64,000 nucleotides of DNA from HXMU1420-13 sp965228545. GTDB lineage: Bacteria; Bacteroidota; Rhodothermia; Balneolales; Balneolaceae. The DNA lies in assembly GCA_965228545.1 (NCBI GenBank), contig OZ245822.1, positions 3,720,001 to 3,784,000 on the forward strand. Direction: 5' to 3'. Each line of letters starts with the position of its first letter. The stretch's first letter is position 1. Shown here piece by piece: positions 35,488 to 42,367 of this stretch. The notes below the pieces were generated by a model, which did not search any database, was not told the DNA's origin, and was given only the letters and a program-made list of their open reading frames with translations. A program made the translations under genes and the position numbers.

Positions 35488-36231
35488 TCTTTTCATATTT
35501 TGTATGGAAAAAAAATTATCGCGAATCGACTCATTAAAAGTCATGGAATTGTACTCTAGAATGGTTTGATTTCCCGGCTCTTCTATGGGTGTCATTGTCA
35601 TTTTTGCGGGGAGTAATCGTCCATCAAAATTCTGAATATCGGAGGCTTCCATTACATTAATTAAGTATCCGTCTTCATCGTAAAACTCAGTTCGCAGCTG
35701 TATAAACTCATCTTTTGTAACCCAAAGCTTAAGTTGCCCCCAAACCACCGGAGCATCCGGCTTAGGATCAAGAATAATTTGGTAGCTTTCCAACCCGGCG
35801 ATGGTTGTATCAGTGCCAAAGCGATGCTCGTAATCTTTAATTACCGAAGACTCTCGTACCAAATCATCGTTGGTAAAATCCGAACCCATCCAAGACTGCA
35901 TCATCATTGAAGGCGGAAGCTTAACCGTACGCCCGATATTAGGCACCCAATTCCATATTTCGTTATCTCGCTTCAAATACGCAATACCATTATCGCGAGC
36001 CGGACTTACCACATAGATTAGCGAATATTCCGAGCCTTTACTCCATGTTTTCATCGATACAGAACGCTCCCAATCAGGACGCACTATTGTCATGGTGATT
36101 TCAGCTTTAGATGATTCTCCACGAAGCTTTTCATCCATTTTTGTTACAACTTCGGTAGCTGTTTGCCCTACAACCGAAACAGAGGCAAAACAAAGCAAAG
36201 TCAGAAATAATAGGCGTTTAATTAAGCTCAT
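35479..36231 (-). CDS. outer membrane lipoprotein-sorting (LolA-like) protein
   Basis: A 250-residue periplasmic protein with a signal peptide (LLFLTLLCFASVSVVGQ). It has the LolA-like beta-sheet half-barrel that carries lipidated cargo: EVVTKMDEKLRGESSKAEITMTI, then YLKRDNEIWNWVPNIGRTVKLPPS, then SMMMQSWMGSDFTNDDLV. This PF17131-type subgroup commonly travels with exporters rather than Lol genes. Its start overlaps the TetR gene by 14 bases. Confidence 0.87.
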   Translation of the reverse strand: MSLIKRLLFLTLLCFASVSVVGQTATEVVTKMDEKLRGESSKAEITMTIVRPDWERSVSMKTWSKGSEYSLIYVVSPARDNGIAYLKRDNEIWNWVPNIGRTVKLPPSMMMQSWMGSDFTNDDLVRESSVIKDYEHRFGTDTTIAGLESYQIILDPKPDAPVVWGQLKLWVTKDEFIQLRTEFYDEDGYLINVMEASDIQNFDGRLLPAKMTMTPIEEPGNQTILEYNSMTFNESIRDNFFSIQNMKRVN

Positions 36232-36796
36232 ACTTCTTTAAGATTAATTGTTTTATTTGTTCCAAGGGGTAATCATTGTCCATGGTGATAAAGCCTAACA
36301 TTGCGCCATCAAGCATTGCGCCTAAAGTGTAAGCTTCAGTTGTAGGATCATCGAAACCGAGTTCTTCAAATATCTCAGCAAATCGTTCGATCTGATGATG
36401 ATTACCTTCTTGGAGTTGAGCTTTTATTGGCTCCAAGGCATCGGGTTGCAGAGCTAAACTGATCATCAATTTCCCAAGACCATGTTGATGCTCTACAAAA
36501 GAAAATGCCTGTGTTATTACCTCTTTCAAATGTTCTTTTGGCGATTTATCCTGACCTGCATCAATTATTTGATCGCCCATATCAGTAAGCATTTCAAAAA
36601 TACCAATCAGTACGTCTTCTTTGCTATCGAAATAATGATAGATCAATCCTTTCGAGACCCCGGCTTTTTTTGAAATAGCAGCTATGGAAGTTTTTTGATA
36701 ACCGGTTTCGGCAAACAGTTCAAAAGCGGCATCGATAATTTGCTGCCTCGACTGCTCTCGAAGTTCTTTGTTCTGTGCTTTAGTTCGGGGACTCAT
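36218..36796 (-). CDS. TetR/AcrR family transcriptional regulator
   Basis: A 192-residue regulator. The N-terminal helix-turn-helix is clear: QQIIDAAFELFAETGYQKTSIAAISKKAGVSKGLIYHYFDSKEDVL. The C-terminal ligand domain is unassigned. It is the first gene of the LolA-like/ABC/barrel cassette. A near-perfect palindrome just upstream is the probable autoregulatory operator, so the system is likely induced by the transported compound or a relative. Confidence 0.92.
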   Translation of the reverse strand: MSPRTKAQNKELREQSRQQIIDAAFELFAETGYQKTSIAAISKKAGVSKGLIYHYFDSKEDVLIGIFEMLTDMGDQIIDAGQDKSPKEHLKEVITQAFSFVEHQHGLGKLMISLALQPDALEPIKAQLQEGNHHQIERFAEIFEELGFDDPTTEAYTLGAMLDGAMLGFITMDNDYPLEQIKQLILKKYELN

Positions 36797-36802
36797 TTAT
36801 CA

Positions 36803-36822
36803 TTGACTAAACGTTCAGTCAA
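36803..36822 (-). promoter_or_regulatory. probable TetR operator
   Basis: TTGACTAAACGTTCAGTCAA is a 20-bp palindrome with a single mismatched symmetrical pair. It closely resembles the TGACTGAACGTTCAGTCA-type operators of several TetR regulators, and it is centred about 16 bp upstream of the tetR start, where it would overlap the promoter. Confidence 0.8.
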
Positions 36823-36892
36823 AAATAAACAAAATATAACTCAAGTAATCAATAGCGATTTTAATGGGAAAGAGTGCAGTCTGTTATCAGAT

Positions 36893-37489
36893 CTACTTTG
36901 AATACACGTAATCCACAAAATTCTGAAGGATTTGAGCGCCTAATTTACCCGATTTCTCCGGGTGAAACTGAACTCCGAAATAATTGTCTTTTGATACAAC
37001 CGCTGTAAATGGATGTATGTAATCACACGTTGCAACTGCAAACTCATTTTCCGGGGCATAGTAACTGTGCACAAAATACAGGAAATCATTATCGCTAATG
37101 TGCTGCAGTAACGGGTGGTCGGCTTGTTTGCGAACAGAATTCCAGCCCATGTGTGGTACTTTCTCTTTGGAGGCATCGAACTTTAGCAACTTTCCTGGAA
37201 TTACTCCGAGTCCTTTGGTATCACCTTCGGTAGAGGATTCGAATAACAGCTGCATGCCCACACAAATTCCTAACACCGGTTTTTTTGTGTGTTTTAGCCA
37301 TGCATCTATTCCGTTTTCCTTTAGCGATTCCATTGCAGAATTAGCATGTCCAACTCCCGGAAATATTACACCGGTTGCCTTGTCGAGTTGTTCAGTTGTT
37401 TCTGCGAGATAAAAATCAACGCCAAGGCGTTCCAAGGCATTAGAAACCGAGGCTATATTGCCGGCGCGATACTTAATCAATGCAATCAT
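36893..37489 (-). CDS. hisH: imidazole glycerol phosphate synthase glutaminase HisH
   Basis: A 198-residue class I glutamine amidotransferase. The nucleophile is Cys76 in LGICVGMQLLFE, and the His-Glu pair is in VQFHPEKSG near residue 178. The oxyanion PGVGH loop (44-48) is intact. It supplies ammonia to HisF. Its start overlaps the hisB stop in a TGATG junction. The partner hisF is not in the window. Confidence 0.93.
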   Translation of the reverse strand: MIALIKYRAGNIASVSNALERLGVDFYLAETTEQLDKATGVIFPGVGHANSAMESLKENGIDAWLKHTKKPVLGICVGMQLLFESSTEGDTKGLGVIPGKLLKFDASKEKVPHMGWNSVRKQADHPLLQHISDNDFLYFVHSYYAPENEFAVATCDYIHPFTAVVSKDNYFGVQFHPEKSGKLGAQILQNFVDYVYSK

Positions 37490-38382
37490 CAGAGGCTTCC
37501 TTTAGAGCTTGGAATCATATTTTTGATGCGGGGATTCTTTTCCACTGCCGTTTTTAAAACGCGGGCAAACCCTTTAAAAATGGCCTCAATTTTATGGTGA
37601 TCATTGTCGCCCTTAAACTCAATATGTAGGGTTGCTTTTAGGTGCATGGCTAAACTGTAAAAAAAGTGTTTTACCATTTCGGTGGGCATATCACCTACGT
37701 ATTCTCTATTAAATTCCCCTTCAAATACCAGATAGGGCCTGCCGGATAAATCCATAGCAACCGTTGCCTGCGTTTCATCCATAGGCAGCACAAATGCATA
37801 TCGCTCGATGCCTTTTTTTTCGCTTAAAGCGCTGGTGATACATTCACCCAAAGCAATGGCTACATCTTCGATGGTGTGATGTTCATCCACTTCTAAATCG
37901 CCATCACACTGCAGGTTGAGATCAACAAAACCATGTCGTGCAATTTGTTCCAGCATGTGGTCGAAAAATTTTAACCCTGTTGAAATTTCATTTTTTCCGA
38001 TGCCATCTAGATTCAAATAGATGGAAATATCGGTTTCATTAGTTGTGCGTGTAAGGCTTGCGGTACGCTCACTTCCTTGTTGATAGGAAGCAAGTAATTC
38101 TTCAAAATCATAGCCGGATGCCAGCATAGATTCACCCAACCAAAATAGAAGTTTCCCTTCACTCTTATCAAATTCGATGAGCCCTTCTTTATCACGCATT
38201 TCAAACTCGGTAAATAGCTCTTCCACTTCTAGTTGTGCTTTATGCCGCTTTCGAAGAACATCAACCTCGGTATTGAATAGAAAGTTTTCTTCTTTCAGAG
38301 AGTAGCAAAAGTGGACCATTCCTTTAGGTAAAAATTTCGAAGATGCTTGAACGAAAACTTCGGGGTGTATCCAGATATTCAT
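37489..38382 (-). CDS. hisB: imidazoleglycerol-phosphate dehydratase with unusual N-terminal extension
   Basis: Residues from about 106 onward are a complete IGP dehydratase, with the duplicated metal motifs DEHHTIED and DNDHHKIEA, FFDHMLEQIARHG and the family SGRPYLV. The first 105 residues are not the HAD phosphatase found in bifunctional HisB: no DxDGT or related motif occurs. Instead they read as an acidic alpha/beta region (VHFCYSLKEENFLF, LLFWLGESMLASGYDFEELL) that I do not recognise. Histidinol phosphatase activity must therefore come from elsewhere. The hisC stop lies about 500 bp upstream, with doxX between them on the other strand. Confidence 0.9.
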   Translation of the reverse strand: MNIWIHPEVFVQASSKFLPKGMVHFCYSLKEENFLFNTEVDVLRKRHKAQLEVEELFTEFEMRDKEGLIEFDKSEGKLLFWLGESMLASGYDFEELLASYQQGSERTASLTRTTNETDISIYLNLDGIGKNEISTGLKFFDHMLEQIARHGFVDLNLQCDGDLEVDEHHTIEDVAIALGECITSALSEKKGIERYAFVLPMDETQATVAMDLSGRPYLVFEGEFNREYVGDMPTEMVKHFFYSLAMHLKATLHIEFKGDNDHHKIEAIFKGFARVLKTAVEKNPRIKNMIPSSKGSL

Positions 38383-38484
38383 GAGATGTGAATTTGAGGG
38401 TAAAACTGTATTGGATTTGTTACTCTTCTGTGACTTTTGGTTTGATAGTCTGAGTTACATTTAGTGTAACAAAATTGGATTAAA

Positions 38485-38892
38485 ATGAAGTCAAAAGTAC
38501 ACATTTTCTATTGGATATTACGCCTTGTAGCTGCTTTCATCATGCTGCAAACTTTATTTTTCAAATTTACGGGAGCACCTGAAAGTATATTTATTTTTGA
38601 AACCGTAGGCCTTGAACCCTTCGGTAGATATGCGTCGGGAATCGCAGAATTGATTGCATCGATCTTAATACTTATACCACGAACAACCTGGCTTGGGGCA
38701 CTTACTGCACTTGGTGTGATGGCAGGTGCAATTATGAGCCATTTAACGGTATTAGGCATTGTTGTGCAAAATGACGGAGGTACGTTATTTGTGATGGCGC
38801 TTATTGTTAGCATTTCATCGGCTATACTGTTGTGGGCACATCGTGGTGATATTCCATTTATCGGGGAAAAATTGACCACTCATTCCGCATAA
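38485..38892 (+). CDS. DoxX-like small membrane protein
   Basis: A 135-residue protein with four membrane helices. Typical DoxX-like elements are the early FKFTGAPES, then FEPFGRYASGIAELIASILILIPRTTWLGA, and the small-residue helix GVMAGAIMSHLTVLGI. It is encoded antisense between hisB and hisC, and its 3' end overlaps hisC by 13 bases, so readthrough in either direction would interfere. Function unknown. Confidence 0.8.
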   Translation: MKSKVHIFYWILRLVAAFIMLQTLFFKFTGAPESIFIFETVGLEPFGRYASGIAELIASILILIPRTTWLGALTALGVMAGAIMSHLTVLGIVVQNDGGTLFVMALIVSISSAILLWAHRGDIPFIGEKLTTHSA

Positions 38893-39956
38893 AGAATTCT
38901 TCGCAGCGCTTGAAGAAAAGCATTGTTTTCTTCGGTACTGCCAATGGTTAATCGAATACAATGATCGCAGTGAGGTTCATTGCCTCTGTATCGAACAATC
39001 ACGCCCATGGCAGCTAGTTTCTTATAAATTTCCAGTGCATCAGCCACTTTAAAGATTAAGAAATTAGCATCGGTGGGGTAGATCTTATCGATTTTATCCA
39101 TCGCTGCAAGCTCATCGATAACGCGCTCACGTTCTTCTAGTAACTTGGCCACATTCGAGCGCATAGCTTCGATGTTTGAATAACCACGGATTGCAGCCTG
39201 TGAAGTTAGTTTATTTACATTATAGGGCGCTTTTACTTTCATCATGTACTGGATGATTTCAGCGCTGGAAATTGCAATACCCAAACGAATTCCTGCCAGC
39301 CCAAACGCTTTCGACATTGTTTGCAGTACTACAAGATTTGGATAATTCTTCACCTTCAAGGCAAAACTCTCTTGTTTGCTAAAGTCGATGTAAGCTTCAT
39401 CCACGACCACAATTCCGGGAAAGTTCTTTACAATGGTTAGTATATCCTCAATGCGAAGGCTGTTTCCTGTAGGATTATTTGGTGAACAAAGGAAAATGAT
39501 CTTCGTTTTATCGGAAACCGCATCCAAGGTTTCTGCCACCTGTAACTGAAAATCAGGAGTAAGTAAAACCTGCTTTATCGCAACATTGTTGATGGCTGCC
39601 GAAACTTTGTACATCCCGTAAGTGGGAGGAGTAATAAGCACTTCGTCTGTTCCCGGTTCACAGAATATGCGAAACAGTAAATCAATGGCTTCATCACTGC
39701 CAACACCGGTAAAGATATTTTCGGAATCAACTTTTCTAAATGCTGCAATTTGTGCTCTGAGTTCTTCCTGATAGGGCATGGGATAACGATGCAACTCCAA
39801 ATCATTCGCAAATGGAGCTCCTAATGCATTTTCGTTTGCATCAAGCAGAATCCCGGAGTCAAAATCATCCCGTGCACTGCGGTAGGGCTTCAAATCAAGA
39901 ATATTTGGTCGGATCAGTGTTTTTAAATCGAACGTTCGTTTCATGATAGCAGGCAT
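38880..39956 (-). CDS. hisC: histidinol-phosphate aminotransferase
   Basis: A 358-residue fold-type I PLP aminotransferase. The motifs are LDANENALGAP, GVGSDEAIDLLFRIFCEPGTD, CSPNNPTGN, VVDEAYIDFS and the Schiff-base lysine in QTMSKAFGLAGIRLG. It converts imidazole-acetol phosphate to histidinol phosphate. It is third in the minus-strand his order G-D-C. An ATG at 39944 (fifth residue) is an alternative start. Confidence 0.93.
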   Translation of the reverse strand: MPAIMKRTFDLKTLIRPNILDLKPYRSARDDFDSGILLDANENALGAPFANDLELHRYPMPYQEELRAQIAAFRKVDSENIFTGVGSDEAIDLLFRIFCEPGTDEVLITPPTYGMYKVSAAINNVAIKQVLLTPDFQLQVAETLDAVSDKTKIIFLCSPNNPTGNSLRIEDILTIVKNFPGIVVVDEAYIDFSKQESFALKVKNYPNLVVLQTMSKAFGLAGIRLGIAISSAEIIQYMMKVKAPYNVNKLTSQAAIRGYSNIEAMRSNVAKLLEERERVIDELAAMDKIDKIYPTDANFLIFKVADALEIYKKLAAMGVIVRYRGNEPHCDHCIRLTIGSTEENNAFLQALRRILYAE

Positions 39957-40031
39957 ACTGAGAATTATTGAGTAGGTATGTTGATGTTACCTTTTCTGAA
40001 ATGATTCTCAGTAGGATGAATGGTTAAATAA

Positions 40032-41321
40032 TTAGTTGTTTAAATCCTTCAATCGTAGCGTTACCGCATTTTTATGAGCATCTAAACCCTCCGATTCCGC
40101 AAGTTTTTCAACAGCCGGACCAAGTAGTTGAAGTCCTTCAGCTGTGAGTGTTTGCATGGTGATGGATTTTTGAAATGATGCAAGATTCACACCGCTATAC
40201 ATGCGTGCGTAACCGTAAGTTGGTAACGTATGATTGGTGCCGGAAGCATAATCGCCCACACTTTCCGGGGTAAAAGCACCAAAGAATACCGAACCGGCAT
40301 TGGTTATTTCATCTAATATAGATTCTGCATCAGCAATATTAATAATCAAATGCTCCGGTGCATATTCATTCGAATATTGAATAGCTTCATGAACTGAATC
40401 AACGGTAATAATGAAGCTGTTATCCAATGCTTTTCCAGCAAACTCTTTACGAGGAAGAGCATCAAGCTGCTTGGTTAATTCTGCTTTTAGTGCATCCACA
40501 TCAAATCCTGAGATAGCAACCAACACAACCTGACTATCCGCCCCATGTTCTGCTTGCGAAAGTAGGTCGGCAGCAACATAAGCAGGATTTGCAGCTTCAT
40601 CAGCAATAACCAATACTTCTGAAGGTCCGGCCGGCATATCGATAGCAATTTGGGCTTCGCTGTTCTGTAAAAGCATTTTTGCTGCGGTTACATATTGGTT
40701 GCCGGGACCAAAAATCTTATCCACTTTTGATACAGATTCCGTTCCAAATGCCATTGCGGCTACGGCTTGTGCACCACCGGCTAGTAAAATATCAGTAACG
40801 CCTGCTTTTTGAGCAATGTACATCACTTCATCAGGTACACGGCCTTCTGTATTCGGTGGAGTAGCAAGTACAATGGTTGAACATTCTGCAATCATGGCCG
40901 GAATACTTAGCATCATTGCCGTTGAAGGAAGAATAGCAGTCCCACCCGGTACATACAATCCAACGCGTTCAATCGGTTTCATTACTTTTCGGCAACGTAC
41001 TCCCGGCATGGTTTCGAGCTCCAAAACAGGCTGAACCTGTGCCTCATGAAATGCTTTAATATTAGAAAACGCTACATCAATGGCCGATTTAACATCATCT
41101 TCCAGAATAACTTCCATTTCGTTGGGTGAAATGGTAGTCTTTTCCAACGAGATGTTGTCGAATTGCTCTGTGAAAGCTAATACCGCAGTATCGCCTTGTT
41201 GCTCAACTTCATCAATGATGGGTTGCACAATTCCAAAAATCGATGTGAAATCCATTTTAGGACGCTGTATTAACTGCCTTCGCTGCTCTTCGGATAAGGA
41301 ATTTAGGTTGAAGGTTTTCAT
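40032..41321 (-). CDS. hisD: histidinol dehydrogenase
   Basis: A 429-residue zinc enzyme that oxidises histidinol to histidine in two steps. Motifs visible include VPGGTAILPSTAMMLSIPA, GPGNQYVTAAK, DMPAGPSEVLVIAD, LLSQAEHGADSQV (zinc and active-site residues) and TNHTLPTYGYARMYSG. The ATG at 41321 shares a base with the hisG stop (TGATG). A longer in-frame start at 41399 would lie inside hisG and add a non-conserved tail, so it is rejected. Confidence 0.95.
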   Translation of the reverse strand: MKTFNLNSLSEEQRRQLIQRPKMDFTSIFGIVQPIIDEVEQQGDTAVLAFTEQFDNISLEKTTISPNEMEVILEDDVKSAIDVAFSNIKAFHEAQVQPVLELETMPGVRCRKVMKPIERVGLYVPGGTAILPSTAMMLSIPAMIAECSTIVLATPPNTEGRVPDEVMYIAQKAGVTDILLAGGAQAVAAMAFGTESVSKVDKIFGPGNQYVTAAKMLLQNSEAQIAIDMPAGPSEVLVIADEAANPAYVAADLLSQAEHGADSQVVLVAISGFDVDALKAELTKQLDALPRKEFAGKALDNSFIITVDSVHEAIQYSNEYAPEHLIINIADAESILDEITNAGSVFFGAFTPESVGDYASGTNHTLPTYGYARMYSGVNLASFQKSITMQTLTAEGLQLLGPAVEKLAESEGLDAHKNAVTLRLKDLNN

Positions 41322-42202
41322 CACAAAATCATGCTTTCGATTGGGAGCATCACAATATCGGTAGCTCCGGCGCTTTTTAGTTCTTCCATCACTTGCCAAA
41401 ATTTATCGTAAGGAATTACCGTGTGGATGGCTACCATGTTGGTTTCGGCCAGCGGAACGATGGTTGGACTTTTCATAGAAGGGATAATTTCTTTGATGTA
41501 GTCGATTTTATCCTCCGGAGCATTCATCATGATGTAGCGACTTTTTTTCGCTTCTTGATAACCGTCGATGCGTACCAGAAATTTCTCGATTAATTGCTCT
41601 TTTCCGGGCGATAGCTCTTTATTGGTTTTAATGAGCTTGGTTTCTGATTCCAAAATGGTGAACAGTTCTTTTAAACCATTTGCCACAAGGGTTCCACCGG
41701 TTGAAACCAAATCAGAAATGGCATCAGCTACCTCAAGTTGTGGGGTAATTTCGACTGCTCCCGAAATTTCTACCAAGTCTACCGAAACCCCCTGTTCTTT
41801 AAAGAATTTTTCGGTTAAAAACGGATAGCTGGTGGCAATAGTTTTGCCTTCGAAATCAGAGGCATCTGTAAGTCCACCATTTTTTGGGGCGGCAATTGAA
41901 AGCCGGCAACGGCCATAATTTAATCCTCGAAGCACGGTAACAGCGGCATCTTTTTCGAATACCTCATTGGCGCCAACAAAGCCTAAATCGCAAATACCGT
42001 CTTGTACGTATTCGGGGATATCGTCATCTCTAAGCAAAAGCAACTCAACATCAAAGTTGCGGGTTTTTACCATCAAATTTCGTTTGTAATTATCGAATTC
42101 GATGCCAATTCCGTGCAAAAGGTTGATGGTTTTATCTGTTAAACGGCCACTTTTTTGAATAGCAATGCGTAATGAAGTCGAAGAATCTTTCGTGCGGTTC
42201 AT
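41321..42202 (-). CDS. hisG: ATP phosphoribosyltransferase, long form
   Basis: A 293-residue long-form HisG, the first and committed step of histidine synthesis. The N-terminal periplasmic-binding-like domains show RIAIQKSGRL, the family signature DLGFVGANEVFE and GGTLVANGL. The C-terminal ACT-like regulatory domain (about 220-293) includes YIMMNAPEDKI and VAIHTVIPYDKFWQVMEELK, so it is self-sufficient and does not need HisZ. A histidine-rich leader ORF lies 72 bases upstream. Confidence 0.95.
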   Translation of the reverse strand: MNRTKDSSTSLRIAIQKSGRLTDKTINLLHGIGIEFDNYKRNLMVKTRNFDVELLLLRDDDIPEYVQDGICDLGFVGANEVFEKDAAVTVLRGLNYGRCRLSIAAPKNGGLTDASDFEGKTIATSYPFLTEKFFKEQGVSVDLVEISGAVEITPQLEVADAISDLVSTGGTLVANGLKELFTILESETKLIKTNKELSPGKEQLIEKFLVRIDGYQEAKKSRYIMMNAPEDKIDYIKEIIPSMKSPTIVPLAETNMVAIHTVIPYDKFWQVMEELKSAGATDIVMLPIESMIL

Positions 42203-42274
42203 AAAATTTAGTGAGTAAAAAGGAGTTGTAGGAAAAAGTTAAACAGTGAATTCTCTTGATGACAGTGCGTAGAA

Positions 42275-42346
42275 TTAGTGCACGTGATGATGGCCATAAT
42301 GGCGATCATGATGAATAGAAGAGGTATGATGTAGTGTCGAATTCAC
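42275..42346 (-). CDS. hisL: histidine-rich his operon leader peptide
   Basis: A 24-codon ORF including the stop (23 residues) starts at GTG (42346-42344) and ends at TAA (42277-42275). Nine residues are His, at positions 6, 7, 12, 13, 16, 19, 20, 21 and 23. His is rare in average proteins, so this density directly upstream of hisG is the hallmark of an amino-acid-sensing leader. The ORF is too short for standard gene finders. GTG is the only usable start in frame, and the upstream stop is that of the kinase gene (42370-42368). No Shine-Dalgarno is visible. The leader role is inference from position and composition. Confidence 0.75.
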   Translation of the reverse strand: MNSTLHHTSSIHHDRHYGHHHVH

Positions 42347-42350
42347 GGGG

Positions 42351-42358
42351 CAAAGATA
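42351..42358 (-). promoter_or_regulatory. Bacteroidota-type promoter element upstream of his leader
   Basis: TATCTTTG on the minus strand matches TAnnTTTG, the -7 consensus of Bacteroidota primary-sigma promoters. A TTTC about 21 bases upstream is a weak match to the -33 TTTG. The predicted start of transcription would fall at or next to the leader GTG, which implies a leaderless or nearly leaderless leader ORF. Confidence 0.5.
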
Positions 42359-42367
42359 ACAATAGAT

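Larger units (their letters stand above)
42203..42358 (-). promoter_or_regulatory. his operon leader region with competing RNA pairings
   Basis: On the minus strand, a Bacteroidota-type -7 element TATCTTTG (42358-42351) is followed by the leader ORF and 72 untranslated bases before hisG. GTGAATTC (42346-42339) is fully complementary to GAATTCAC (42253-42246). The latter segment can instead pair through AGAATT (42254-42249) with AATTCT (42276-42271), just past the leader stop, so the two pairings exclude each other. Inside the His codons is a hairpin ATGAT-C-GCCA-TTA-TGGC-C-ATCAT (42309-42287). No GC-rich stem with a T-run is seen, so control may be translational. Confidence 0.65.

Noticed and set aside
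41322..41399. 26-residue N-terminal extension of HisD
   Set aside because: It overlaps hisG and is not conserved; the TGATG junction at 41321 gives the normal start.
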